Counted from the stretch's first letter, positions 18,106-26,715 are shown. The stretch: 48,722 nucleotides of DNA from Candidatus Aminicenantota bacterium (GCA_011772475.1 WVZK01000062.1:199-48920), one strand, 5' to 3'. Translations and numbers: made by a program. Notes: a model not told the origin generated them from the letters alone.

Positions 18106-18915
18106 TTAAAAAATTCTCTTCCCTCTTTTGAATATAAAAAACAATCCAAACAGAAGAAAAGAAAGGATAACAATAGTCCCGGAAGCTGGAAAGTCTAAAT
18201 AGAAAGCCAGGATAAGGCCAAATAGAACAGAAACAAAGGCGATAAGTGAAGAGAGGATTATTGCCTGTTTAAAATTGGATGCAAGCTGTAGACCGGCAGC
18301 AGCCGGGATAACAACTAAGGCAGAAACCAATAGAATCCCTACAACCTTCATGCCCAAAACGATTGTCACTGCTGTAAGAAGGGTTAAGAGGAGATCAAGC
18401 CGTCCAACTTTAATTCCTGAAGCCTTCGCAGCTTCAAAGTCAAAAGTCATATACATAAATTTGTGGTAATTTAGAATCACCATAAAAACGACTATGGCTG
18501 CCAATCCGATTGAAAGCCAGACTTCTGAACTCTCAATGGCCAAAATATCTCCAAACAAGTAGCTGAAAAGATCCACGTTAAAGCTTTGGGCCAAAGTAGC
18601 CAGCAATATCCCGAGAGCAAGCCCCACACTGCTGAAAATGGCGATGGCAGTATCCCCGTAAACACCAGCCTTTTCTTTCAGCTTCATGATTCCCAAGGCT
18701 GCTATCACCGCGACAACAAGGGCTACGGCCAAGGGGATAATCTCTAAAAAAAGCCCCAGGGCAACCCCAGCAAAAGTCACATGGGCTAAGCCATGGCCGA
18801 TCATAGCATCCCGCCTTAAGATTAGAAAAACACCCAAAAGCGCGCAGGCTATGGCCACAAAGATCCCTGCAAGGAGCGCCCGCTGAAGGAATCCATAGCT
18901 AAGGAAAGCTTCCAT
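18106..18915 (-). CDS. znuB: Zinc/manganese ABC transporter permease
   Basis: The 269-residue ABC-3 family permease has about eight membrane helices. It begins MEAFLSYGFLQRALLAGIF, typical of ZnuB, and contains MIGHGLAHVTFAGVALGLFL near residue 38 and LLVSALVVIPAAAGLQL near 190. It forms the inner-membrane channel for the metal delivered by the neighbouring binding protein. It is last in the run znuA-znuC-znuB, 9 bases after znuC. Manganese or iron cannot be excluded from the permease alone; the histidine-rich ZnuA points to zinc. Confidence 0.92.
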   Translation of the reverse strand: MEAFLSYGFLQRALLAGIFVAIACALLGVFLILRRDAMIGHGLAHVTFAGVALGLFLEIIPLAVALVVAVIAALGIMKLKEKAGVYGDTAIAIFSSVGLALGILLATLAQSFNVDLFSYLFGDILAIESSEVWLSIGLAAIVVFMVILNYHKFMYMTFDFEAAKASGIKVGRLDLLLTLLTAVTIVLGMKVVGILLVSALVVIPAAAGLQLASNFKQAIILSSLIAFVSVLFGLILAFYLDFPASGTIVILSFLLFGLFFIFKRGKRIF

Positions 18916-18924
18916 TTTCTAAAT

Positions 18925-19689
18925 TTAATGGCGATGGGAAATCAAGTGGTGTCCAGCCAGCATCTCTTTAAAAGCGCCGGAGCGGCAGAACTCTTCATGG
19001 GTGCCGTGGTAGACCAGTTGCTGGTTGAGGCAGGCGACCTGGCTGACATGCTTGTTGACGATACCGGTGTCATGGGTGATCAACACAATCGTAATCCCTT
19101 CCTTTTTATTCAAATTATCGAGCATATCATAAAAATGTTCTTGAGTTTCAGAATCGACACCAGTTGTCGGCTCATCCAGGAAAAGAATGTGAGGCTCGTT
19201 GACAATTGCCCGGGCAATAAAAATCCGTTGCTGTTGACCTCCGGAAAGACTCCCGATGCGCCAATTTTTAAAATGGTCCATACCAACCTGTTTCAACGCT
19301 TTTTCTATGCAAAGTTCTTCTTCCCGTTTCGTCAAGCTTGGAATCTTCCTACTGGCATGAAACTCCATGGCCACCACTTCTCTGGCTGATGCAGGAAAAA
19401 AGGGGTCAATATGAGTAGCTTGCTGGGGAACATAGCCTATCTTGCGCCAATCTTCAAACTCCTCCGCTGGTTTTCCTAGTATCCGAATCCTGCCTTTGGA
19501 AGGTTTCAGCAGTCCCAGGATTATTTTTATCAGGGTTGTTTTACCCGAGCCATTGGGACCTATGATGGCTAAAAAATCGCCTCGCTGGATGGGGAATGTA
19601 ACATCCTGCAAGACTTTTACAGGACCATAGCTGAAAGATATATCTTTGACATCGATCAATGTTTTGGAATCATTTGCAGATGAGTCCAT
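18925..19689 (-). CDS. znuC: Zinc ABC transporter ATP-binding protein
   Basis: The 254-residue ABC ATPase has Walker A GPNGSGKTTLIK near residue 42, Q-loop YVPQQATHIDP near 88, signature LSGGQQQRIFIARAI near 148, Walker B HILFLDEPTTGVD near 172 and H-loop ITHDTG near 210. It energises uptake through ZnuB. The start at 19689 overlaps znuA by 20 bases, with a GGAGA site upstream. All catalytic elements are intact. Confidence 0.93.
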   Translation of the reverse strand: MDSSANDSKTLIDVKDISFSYGPVKVLQDVTFPIQRGDFLAIIGPNGSGKTTLIKIILGLLKPSKGRIRILGKPAEEFEDWRKIGYVPQQATHIDPFFPASAREVVAMEFHASRKIPSLTKREEELCIEKALKQVGMDHFKNWRIGSLSGGQQQRIFIARAIVNEPHILFLDEPTTGVDSETQEHFYDMLDNLNKKEGITIVLITHDTGIVNKHVSQVACLNQQLVYHGTHEEFCRSGAFKEMLAGHHLISHRH

Positions 19690-20695
19690 TTTTTAAATTC
19701 TCCAAATTTTCTTCCATTATATCAAAAAAAGTCTTTCCCGACTTCAATTGCCCTTTTGTCAAGTTTGCTCCTGGGTTTAAAACAAGGGTTCTGGCTCCAA
19801 CTTCTCCGGCCAGGACCCTTGCCAATTCATCACTCACATAAACCTCAAAAAAGATAGTCTTTATCCCATACTTTTTAGCCAATTCCATAACCTCGATGAG
19901 CTTCTTAGGAGTAGGCTTGGAATCAGGACTCAATCCATAAACTGAAAGTTGGCGCAAATTGTAGCTTCTGGCAAGATAACCAAAAGCAGCATGACCGCCA
20001 ATAATAATGGTTCTATGGTCACAATCCTTGAGTCCATCCTTGAATTTTTGATCTAATCCTTGGAGCTTGCCTTTATAAAAGATTGCATTTTTTTTAAAGA
20101 TCGATGCTCCCTCGGGATCCATTTCGGAGAGGATTGTTTCGATTTTATCGACGATCATCTGATCGTTTCTAAAGTCCAACCAAATATGGGGATCGCGCGC
20201 TTCATGCTCGTGGTTGTGTCCACTGCTCAGGATCCCTTCCGTTTCATGCTCAGGATTGTAGTGGACAATACCTTCCTCATCAATCAAAGGGATTCCCTGG
20301 CTTGCTTCAAGGACTGTGAGGTTGGGATTTTTGACGCTTTTCAGGAGATCGTGTACCCATGGTTCCAGGTCCGCGCCAATATAGATAAAAAGGTCAGCAG
20401 AAGAAAGTCTTATTATATCGCTCGGTCTTGGCTGCCAGGTATGAATCTCAGCACCTGGAGGAAGAAGCAGGTTTACCTCTCCCCTTTCTCCTGAAACCGC
20501 CTCTGCAAACTCATAAAGAGGGAAAACGCTGGTTACAATCCTTATTCTTTTTGAGGCAGCTATATTTTCATAGCCATCCAAATTCTGTATTTGGAATCCA
20601 GGAAGTATAAGGGATGAAAAAAAGACCAGAAAAAAAAGAACAAACCTTTTCTCAAGCGTATTCTGTTTTGTTAGATAAAAATCCCCGCTTATCAT
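19670..20695 (-). CDS. znuA: Zinc ABC transporter substrate-binding protein
   Basis: The protein of about 341 residues is a cluster A-I metal-binding protein with an N-terminal signal segment (FVLFFLVFFSSLILPG). Metal ligands appear in PPGAEIHTWQPRPSD, DPHIWLDF and IIGGHAAFGYLA, with the last ligand in the C-terminal lobe. A histidine-rich loop (SGHNHEHEARDPH) precedes the second ligand, typical of zinc-specific ZnuA. I chose the ATG at 20695 because it overlaps the upstream glycosyltransferase stop as ATGA; an ATG nine codons further upstream is possible. This overlap couples zinc uptake to the glycosyltransferase/plsY2 genes. Confidence 0.92.
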   Translation of the reverse strand: MISGDFYLTKQNTLEKRFVLFFLVFFSSLILPGFQIQNLDGYENIAASKRIRIVTSVFPLYEFAEAVSGERGEVNLLLPPGAEIHTWQPRPSDIIRLSSADLFIYIGADLEPWVHDLLKSVKNPNLTVLEASQGIPLIDEEGIVHYNPEHETEGILSSGHNHEHEARDPHIWLDFRNDQMIVDKIETILSEMDPEGASIFKKNAIFYKGKLQGLDQKFKDGLKDCDHRTIIIGGHAAFGYLARSYNLRQLSVYGLSPDSKPTPKKLIEVMELAKKYGIKTIFFEVYVSDELARVLAGEVGARTLVLNPGANLTKGQLKSGKTFFDIMEENLENLKNGLICK

Positions 20696-21816
20696 TCCAC
20701 AGGATAGAGCCTTTCCTTCCACTCGAATTTTTTCTTAAAGACAGCGAGGCGGAAGGAATTGAGAAGGATTAGTACGGCAAAAATTACAGTGAAAGGATGG
20801 AGCTGGCCGTAGAAAATACTGATCTTAAATCTCAAGGATAAAATTAACTTTATAAGAGCTATTACGAATACCTGCAGAAGTGGGATTGTTAAGCTCTGGT
20901 GGGATTCATAAGCTCCCCAAAGGGAAATATAGGGGTAGATAAAAAGAAAATAGCAGGTAAAAAGCAAGGCAACTAGCACATGTGGTGCTCCTCCTATGGC
21001 CTCATAGGAATTTTTTGAAAATCCGTTCCAAACCTCTTTAAAGCAGGTGTAAAATCTGACATCTAAAATCCCAGTCCCATCAAGCATAGAAATTTTTCCT
21101 CTGTTTTCCTTAACTTTTCTGGCCATAGCGATATCATCGACAACTTCAAGCCTTATAGCCTCATAGCCTCCCCATGAAAGATAAAAATCTCTTTTAATGA
21201 ACAGAAAAGGTCCGATGGCAAATGAAAGCCGTGAATCTTTTGAGTAGTTGATTAGCTTAAAAGGAAAAAGAGCAACAAAAACAAAATGAATAACAGGAAA
21301 ATACAGCTTTTCTGACCACGTTTTCGTGATAAATCTCGGGATACATGACACAAAAACTGATTTCCTTTTCTGAGCCACTCCCAGAGCTGTTGAAACCGAA
21401 TTGGGCTTATGAACCGTATCGGCATCAGTAAACAGAAACCATTCGCCTTGGGCTGCTTGAGAAAGCTGATGGCAGGCCCAGTTTTTCCCGTTCCATCCTG
21501 GAGGAAGCTTTTTGCCTTTGATCACTCTCAAGTTTTTATGATGTTCAGAAAGCTCCTTCAAAATACCATAAGTTCCGTCGGTCGAGTTATCATCAAGAAC
21601 AATGATTTCAAGCTTAGGGTAATCAGATTGCAGGAGAGACGAAACGCAATTTTCAATGTTTCTTTCCTCGTTTCTGGCAGGAACCAGGACAGAAACAAAG
21701 GGCAAGGGCTTTTTAGGTTTTGTCTTTTCCTGTTCCTTGAGTCTCTTAAGATTCTTAAGCAAGTTTAAAAAAATAATAACCAGAACAAGGAGAATCACTT
21801 CCTGCATAAGTTCCAT
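20692..21816 (-). CDS. Membrane-anchored family 2 glycosyltransferase
   Basis: The 374-residue protein has an N-terminal membrane segment (VILLVLVIIFLNLL) and a GT-A domain: SVLVPARNEERNIENCVSSL near residue 43, IVLDDNSTDGTYGIL near 72, the FLFTDADTVHKP metal motif near 127 and GGYEAIRLEVVDDIAMARKV near 218. Several C-terminal membrane segments follow. The LPPGWNGKNWACHQ stretch is shared with HpnB- and CruC-like enzymes that glycosylate membrane lipids. A lipid acceptor is therefore inferred, supported by the acyltransferase homologue 6 bases upstream. Sugar donor and acceptor are unknown. Confidence 0.85.
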   Translation of the reverse strand: MELMQEVILLVLVIIFLNLLKNLKRLKEQEKTKPKKPLPFVSVLVPARNEERNIENCVSSLLQSDYPKLEIIVLDDNSTDGTYGILKELSEHHKNLRVIKGKKLPPGWNGKNWACHQLSQAAQGEWFLFTDADTVHKPNSVSTALGVAQKRKSVFVSCIPRFITKTWSEKLYFPVIHFVFVALFPFKLINYSKDSRLSFAIGPFLFIKRDFYLSWGGYEAIRLEVVDDIAMARKVKENRGKISMLDGTGILDVRFYTCFKEVWNGFSKNSYEAIGGAPHVLVALLFTCYFLFIYPYISLWGAYESHQSLTIPLLQVFVIALIKLILSLRFKISIFYGQLHPFTVIFAVLILLNSFRLAVFKKKFEWKERLYPVE

Positions 21817-21822
21817 TGTTCT

Positions 21823-22413
21823 CTACCAGCCAGACTGCTGTTTTATCTTTTTCATATAAGGCTCATCAATAAGTCTTTTTAAACCAAGAAAAAGGAGGAA
21901 CGAACACAAAAGGATTATTTCTGGCCAAGGCTCTGCTAACACCACCCACCAGAGGATGGGAATACTAGCCATGCCTGCGGTAAGAGCAAGGTGGAATCTT
22001 CGGAAAAGAATATAAAAAGCCCCTATTATTAGGCCGGAAGCAAGAATTATGAGCGGTTGCATTCCTAAGAGAAAACCTATGGCCGAAGCTGCTCCTTTCC
22101 CTCCCCTTCCTTTGAGAAAAACCGGGAAATCATGGCCAAAAACTACAAAAAATCCGCAAAGCCAGATCCACACAGGAAAAAGCCCTAAAAGATAGCCAAT
22201 CCAATAGGCTAAAAATCCTTTTGAAACATCCAGGAAAAAAGCCATAATGCCGGACTTTTTTCCGACAACATGCCAGACATTCCGCGCACCCACATTCCCT
22301 TCTCCCACGGCACGGATATCAACGCCTTTTACTTTTTTGGCAATAATATAGGAAAAAGGAATAGACCCGATTAAGTAAGAGATAATACAACCGAGAATAA
22401 TATTGGTAGTTAT
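21823..22413 (-). CDS. Second PlsY-like acyltransferase, apparent non-canonical ATA start
   Basis: The 196-residue frame is the same length as the PlsY at 7299-7889. It reads NIILGCIISYLIGSIPFSYI at the N-terminus, then a variant motif 1 (GEGNVGARN in place of GSGNxGATN) and an intact motif 2 (GHDFPVFLKGRGGKG). The first ATG/GTG/TTG-type start in frame is GTG 22308, which would delete the first helix. ATA 22413 sits five bases after a perfect AAGGAGG and gives a normal PlsY N-terminus. The E and R changes in motif 1 could alter substrate choice. It heads the operon with the glycosyltransferase and znuACB. Confidence 0.78.
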   Translation of the reverse strand: MTTNIILGCIISYLIGSIPFSYIIAKKVKGVDIRAVGEGNVGARNVWHVVGKKSGIMAFFLDVSKGFLAYWIGYLLGLFPVWIWLCGFFVVFGHDFPVFLKGRGGKGAASAIGFLLGMQPLIILASGLIIGAFYILFRRFHLALTAGMASIPILWWVVLAEPWPEIILLCSFLLFLGLKRLIDEPYMKKIKQQSGW

Positions 22414-22423
22414 CTCCTCCTCC
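22414..22423 (-). promoter_or_regulatory. Very strong ribosome-binding site before the ATA start of plsY2
   Basis: The minus strand reads AAGGAGGAGGAG immediately before ATAACTACC. The AAGGAGG core is 5 bases from ATA 22413. This placement supports initiation at or next to this codon and is the main reason for rejecting GTG 22308. Confidence 0.7.
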
Positions 22424-22436
22424 TTCCCTTTTCTTT

Positions 22437-22442
22437 ATTATA
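22437..22442 (-). promoter_or_regulatory. Promoter -10 for the plsY2-glycosyltransferase-znuACB operon
   Basis: A perfect TATAAT on the minus strand gives a start near 22430 and a leader of about 17 bases ahead of ATA 22413. The -35 is unclear: a good TTGACA lies only 12 bases upstream, while TTAATG lies at 18 bases. Confidence 0.5.
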
Positions 22443-22519
22443 TAAAGAGCAATATGTCAACATTAAAGCTTGCTATGTAAACATCTCTGATTCTGTTATA
22501 TAGGGTTGTTAAGCTCAGA

Positions 22520-22824
22520 AAAAAGGTTTTGGGAAATAGCTGTAGCGACCATTAAAGAATGGCTCAGGCAATATGGCTCAAAAACACGTTGCTTTTGCCC
22601 CAGCGAGTCAAAAGCAACTCGGATCAAGGCTTCGCTCTTCTCTCCTCCGAGAGAAACCATGCCCGTTCAGCCTTTCTCACGGTTTTTTCACCATACAGCC
22701 TTCGCCAAGCAAGGGAATCCGACAGCAAAAAAAATGGGGCCTGACCCCAAGGCCGGCGAGAAGAGCGAATGGAGAATGGCGTTAAAAATCTGAAGGGAGC
22801 CAGGCTATTTCCCAAAACCTTCTT
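22520..22824. repeat. About 300-bp element bounded by inverted repeats, with nested hairpins
   Basis: AAGGTTTTGGGAAATAGC at 22523-22540 and its exact reverse complement at 22804-22821 bound the element; arms extend to 21 bp with one mismatch. Inside, GTTGCTTTTG/CAAAAGCAAC (22588-22618) forms a 10-bp hairpin. TTCGCTCTTCTC (22632-22643) pairs with GAGAAGAGCGAA (22758-22769). A TGGGGCCTGACCCCA REP-like core lies at 22735-22749. It occupies most of the 438-base gap between plsY2 and the glycosidase. Short ORFs within it look spurious. It could be a MITE-like element or a structured RNA. Confidence 0.6.
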
Positions 22825-22851
22825 CAATTACCAACTTGGAGATGCTTCCGT

Positions 22852-25431
22852 CTACTCTTCAAACAGGATTTTGATTTCTTTCCATGAGTATCCTTCTCCA
22901 CCGTTCTTAAAATGTATCTTTACCTTTTTCTCTAGCTTTTCGTCTTCTTCTATCTTAGCTCCAACAACCGAGATTAAAGACCTTGGAGTAATAAGAACCA
23001 AATTATACTCCCTACCTCCTAATCCTTCGACGAGAACACTCAGTTGATTATCCCTGTATTGAGCTCTTATGATCTTGAGCCCTACAGTTCTATCTCCGAT
23101 ACGCGGAAAATAAGGGAGCAAATAAACGAGAATACTCTTTTCAATCATAATTTCAACAAGTGTTTTATCTTTTATTTCCCAGTTGAACAGACAACGTACT
23201 TCTCCTTTATCTGTCTCTATCCTGAAGTCCATGTCCTCGCCGTTGACTTTCACAGCCCCGACCTTCGTCCCATAGCCCAGGGAAGGTGAGAAATGAAGAA
23301 GATAAGAGGCATGAGCTTCGGGCTCTATTTGGAAAATAAGCTTATTCTCAGCGCGTTTCACATTAAAATGGAAAATATCCTCTCCAACACGAAAATTTCT
23401 GACCTTAACTTCGTCCCAGGCTCCAGGCACGCTTGGCCTGAATTCAATCTCTCTCTTTAAGGCATCTCCGCTCAGTCCTAAAAGTCCTCTCACCAGGCCA
23501 GTGATAACAGGGGAAGAGGAAAAAATCTGATGGGGGACAGATTCTTCAACCGGGCTGAAAAACTCCCCTGATAATAGTTCTGGGCAAAATCCTAAGGCAT
23601 CGATAAAAGTGTTGTTTGCTAAGTGCATGAGATGAGAAAAACCAGCAAAAGAGCGGCCGTAATTATATTCTGAAAGACACGCATAGCCAGTAAGAAAAGG
23701 CCAGACTGTTCCGTAATTATAGTTCAAAGGATCATAATGGGAGCTTTTTGGAGAAAGAGACCTTACTCCCCAGTCCGTGCTCATCTCTGAGGAAGCAAAG
23801 CGATCCAGGACATAATCTGCTCTGTTTGGAGGAAGTAGTTTAAAAAAGAGTGGCATAGAAGGCCAGACTGTGGTCTCCGCGAGCTGCTTATCCTTGACTG
23901 TTATGGCATGGGCATATTTCTTTTCTGCCTCTATCCAGAATTTTTTTCGAAGTGCTTCTAAGGCTTTTTCAAAGGTTTTATTCGCCTTCTGAGAGAGGGA
24001 TTTTTCTCCCATCAGGCCAGCAAGTTCTGAAAAAACTCGATGTGCTTCCACTGATAAAGCAGCCAGGTAAATATCTGTCTTGGTATTTTTCAGAAAAGCC
24101 CCAAGCTCCAGAGCGGCTAATCCCGCTACAGTGTTCTCCATGAGTCCATCTCCGTCTGTATCTGCAGAAAGAACATACTGATAGGCCTTCTTAAGGGAAG
24201 GCCAGCTCTCCTCGATAAATTTTCTATCACCGGACCATTTCAGATAATCGTGAAAAGAGACGATGTAATAAGGAGTTGTTTCAGCATGGTAGAAACCGTA
24301 AGGATACTTCTCAAACCAGGGGATAAAAGCGGCTCCCTGAGAGAGCTCATGCATTATTTTTCCATCCTGGCGTTGATTCTTCCTTATGAAGGCTAATCCT
24401 TGACGCGTCAAATCAAAGGAGCCGTAACTGTTGATAGCCCAGGAATTGAAAAAAGTATCACCACCGAAAAACCAGGCGAAACCAGGCCTTTCGCTTCTTC
24501 CTGAAAGACCATAGCCAGCCACCAGGCCGCATCCCAGTTGAGGATTACAGACAAGGGCCTTGTCCACAGCCACTTTTGCCCACTGGAAAGCTTGGTCGAG
24601 CCTCTCGTCCAGAGTTTGCACATAGAGATAATCTTTGGCCAGTTTTTCATAATAGCGAAACTTCTCAAGATAAAGATCTTTAAAATTTTCTCCTAGGCGA
24701 GAATAGGCTTTATCCGCCTGTTCCCTTCCATCATGGCTTGCTGCAATAAATATAGGAAAAAATGTCTGTTTCGAATCATCCGGTTTCACATCAATTTTTA
24801 TCTTCATATCTCCTTCTGGAAGGGCATGAGCCGGACCTGAAGAGTACTGCTCGCCTGCAGGACTTCCAATCAAGGCAACATTCTTTCTGGTCCCTTCGGA
24901 GACGACAAAATATTTTTTCTCTCTATCCCAGTAGCTATACTGACCTCCAAGGCCGGCCGGCCACATGGGCTTTAAATCAGGAGTGAAGCTGACAACAACA
25001 GAGATTGGCTTGATGGCTTCCACTGAAAGAAGGATAACAATCCCTGGCTCTCTTAAAGGAGAAAAGAAAATTTCCTCAACTTTGAAGGAAGAATGGACAT
25101 AGCGAAGCATGGTCTGATGGGGATAAACATCTATTCTGTGGGCCGTGTCTCTTCCTTCTACGATTTCATTTGCGTTCTCTTTCAAGAAGTGAAGTTCAAA
25201 ATTATGCAGAACCTTATAGGGATAAATCCAGACTTCTAGTTTTCCATCCTCTCTGCCTAAAATGGCACTTTTCTGACCAATACTATCAAAATATCGTTGC
25301 GGTTGAACAGTACGACTCAAGTGAAGAGCTTGGCTTTTTATTATAGATCTATCGATGAATATCCTTTCTTTCCCATAAGCGAAGTTGAACAGAAAACAGA
25401 AAACCAAAAAGAGGAGCGCTGTCTTTTTCAT
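22852..25431 (-). CDS. Secreted six-hairpin glycosidase, amylo-alpha-1,6-glucosidase/GDE-like
   Basis: The 859-residue protein has a cleavable-looking signal (MKKTALLFLVFCFLFNFAYG), an N-terminal beta-rich domain and an (alpha/alpha)6 catalytic region at about 290-690. The latter shows RPGFAWFFGGDTFFNSWAIN, IRKNQRQDGKIMHE, SADTDGDGLMENT and LNYNYGTVWPFLTGYA. This layout is shared by glycogen-debranching GDE-C-like and related GH families, which hydrolyse alpha-glucan or rhamnosidic linkages. Asp/Glu residues in GGDTFF and DGDGLMENT are candidate catalytic groups. Its ATG overlaps the galK stop (ATGA), suggesting joint use of an external sugar. The exact linkage is unknown. Confidence 0.78.
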   Translation of the reverse strand: MKKTALLFLVFCFLFNFAYGKERIFIDRSIIKSQALHLSRTVQPQRYFDSIGQKSAILGREDGKLEVWIYPYKVLHNFELHFLKENANEIVEGRDTAHRIDVYPHQTMLRYVHSSFKVEEIFFSPLREPGIVILLSVEAIKPISVVVSFTPDLKPMWPAGLGGQYSYWDREKKYFVVSEGTRKNVALIGSPAGEQYSSGPAHALPEGDMKIKIDVKPDDSKQTFFPIFIAASHDGREQADKAYSRLGENFKDLYLEKFRYYEKLAKDYLYVQTLDERLDQAFQWAKVAVDKALVCNPQLGCGLVAGYGLSGRSERPGFAWFFGGDTFFNSWAINSYGSFDLTRQGLAFIRKNQRQDGKIMHELSQGAAFIPWFEKYPYGFYHAETTPYYIVSFHDYLKWSGDRKFIEESWPSLKKAYQYVLSADTDGDGLMENTVAGLAALELGAFLKNTKTDIYLAALSVEAHRVFSELAGLMGEKSLSQKANKTFEKALEALRKKFWIEAEKKYAHAITVKDKQLAETTVWPSMPLFFKLLPPNRADYVLDRFASSEMSTDWGVRSLSPKSSHYDPLNYNYGTVWPFLTGYACLSEYNYGRSFAGFSHLMHLANNTFIDALGFCPELLSGEFFSPVEESVPHQIFSSSPVITGLVRGLLGLSGDALKREIEFRPSVPGAWDEVKVRNFRVGEDIFHFNVKRAENKLIFQIEPEAHASYLLHFSPSLGYGTKVGAVKVNGEDMDFRIETDKGEVRCLFNWEIKDKTLVEIMIEKSILVYLLPYFPRIGDRTVGLKIIRAQYRDNQLSVLVEGLGGREYNLVLITPRSLISVVGAKIEEDEKLEKKVKIHFKNGGEGYSWKEIKILFEE

Positions 25432-26603
25432 CCTTTTCCCTCCTTATCAAGGAAATAAGCTCTAGCTCCTTCTCCTATTTTAACCTCATAAAATTCAGGG
25501 GAAGGAAACTTTCTTTTCCTGGCTTCTTCATGGAGCTTTTTCCTGAAAGCAGCTATTCCCTTTTGTTTGACCAGAGCAATCCCCGCTCCGCCAAAACCGG
25601 CCCCGGTGAGTCGGGCTCCAAAGCAGCCGGGAAATTCCCGGGCAGACTCATAAAATAAATCAAGCTCTGGACAGGAGACCTCATAATCATCCCTTAAGCT
25701 TTCATGAGAGCGGAATATGAGCTCGGCAAGGAGGCGAAAATCCTCCTTTCTCAAGGCTTCTACAGCCTTCTTTACCCTTCCGTTTTCACTCACGACGTGC
25801 CTGGCTCTTTTATAAAGCGCCTCATCCATTTCATCTTCTTTCTCTTCGAGCAAGCTCAAGGTTAGTTGCTTGTAGCTTTTAACTCCGTTTTTTTTAAAAA
25901 TCTCAAGCGCTTGAGAAGATTCATTCCGGCGCTTGTTGTAATCTGAAGAGGCCAATTCCCTGCTGACTCCACTCTCAAAAACAAGGATTCGGAGATCTTC
26001 TTTTTCCAGATTAACCGGGACTAGCTCATTCTCAAGAGTCTCACAATCCAAAAACACGGCCTTGTTTTTCTCGCCAAAAAATGAAGCAAACTGGTCCATT
26101 ATCCCGCACTGCACGCCAACAAAATCATTCTCTGCCTTCCTGGCCAACTCCGCCATTCTCTGGGGCACCAGACCAAGTTTGAAAAGTGAGTTTAATCCCT
26201 GAATTATGCTCACCTCAAGAGCCGCAGAGGAACTCAGACCTGCCTCAAGAGGAATATCACTCCAGATGAGGCCGTTTATCCCGCGAAGGTTCAACTCTTC
26301 TTCCTGAAGTGCCCAGAAAATGCCCTTGACATAATTGATCCATTTATTCTGCTCGGAGAAAGATATTTTTTGTAAAGAAAACATCTCTCTTTCTTTGAAA
26401 TTTTCTGTCCAGATGCAGACTGATTTATCGGTTCTTTTAGAGAGTAATAAATAATTCTTTAAGTTTATCGCTGCTGGCAAGACATAGCCTTGATTGTAAT
26501 CGGTGTGCTCTCCGATGATGTTTATCCGGCCCGGCGCAGAAGAAACTAACTCTGGATAAGAATTATGGATTTCTGCAAATACAAGGCTTAATGATTTTTC
26601 CAT
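25428..26603 (-). CDS. galK: Galactokinase
   Basis: The 391-residue GHMP kinase phosphorylates galactose at C1 to start the Leloir pathway. The galactokinase signature SAPGRINIIGEHTDYNQGYV lies near residue 22. The ATP-binding motif EAGLSSSAALEVS is near 130, CGIMDQFASFFG with the catalytic Asp near 170, and GARLTGAGFGGAGIAL near 345. The GEHTDYNxG motif distinguishes it from mevalonate and homoserine kinases. No galT or galE lies in the window. It is first in a two-gene unit with the secreted glycosidase. Confidence 0.93.
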   Translation of the reverse strand: MEKSLSLVFAEIHNSYPELVSSAPGRINIIGEHTDYNQGYVLPAAINLKNYLLLSKRTDKSVCIWTENFKEREMFSLQKISFSEQNKWINYVKGIFWALQEEELNLRGINGLIWSDIPLEAGLSSSAALEVSIIQGLNSLFKLGLVPQRMAELARKAENDFVGVQCGIMDQFASFFGEKNKAVFLDCETLENELVPVNLEKEDLRILVFESGVSRELASSDYNKRRNESSQALEIFKKNGVKSYKQLTLSLLEEKEDEMDEALYKRARHVVSENGRVKKAVEALRKEDFRLLAELIFRSHESLRDDYEVSCPELDLFYESAREFPGCFGARLTGAGFGGAGIALVKQKGIAAFRKKLHEEARKRKFPSPEFYEVKIGEGARAYFLDKEGKG

Positions 26604-26617
26604 CCGGAATTAAATGA

Positions 26618-26647
26618 ATTTTAAAGAAAACAAAAAAGAAAAGTCAA
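26618..26647 (-). promoter_or_regulatory. Probable galK promoter
   Basis: On the minus strand TTGACT (26647-26642), an 18-bp spacer and TAAAAT (26623-26618) precede the galK ATG at 26603. Confidence 0.4.
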
Positions 26648-26696
26648 ATACCTCGGAGTCACGCTTTATTAGTCAAAATGCCAGGATAACCAAGAA

Positions 26697-26715
26697 AATG
26701 GGGCCTGGCCCCAAT
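26697..26715. repeat. REP-like palindrome TGGGGCCTGGCCCCA
   Basis: The perfect core is at 26699-26713, flanked by AAAA and ATATT. A second imperfect inverted repeat follows (ATTGTTGGC near 26716-26724, GCCACCAAT near 26737-26745). It lies between the divergent galK and pepD genes. Confidence 0.65.

Noticed and set aside
22506-22827. Several overlapping ORFs of 61-95 residues on both strands
   Set aside because: They lie within a palindromic repeat element, lack ribosome-binding sites and have no recognisable family; probably spurious.
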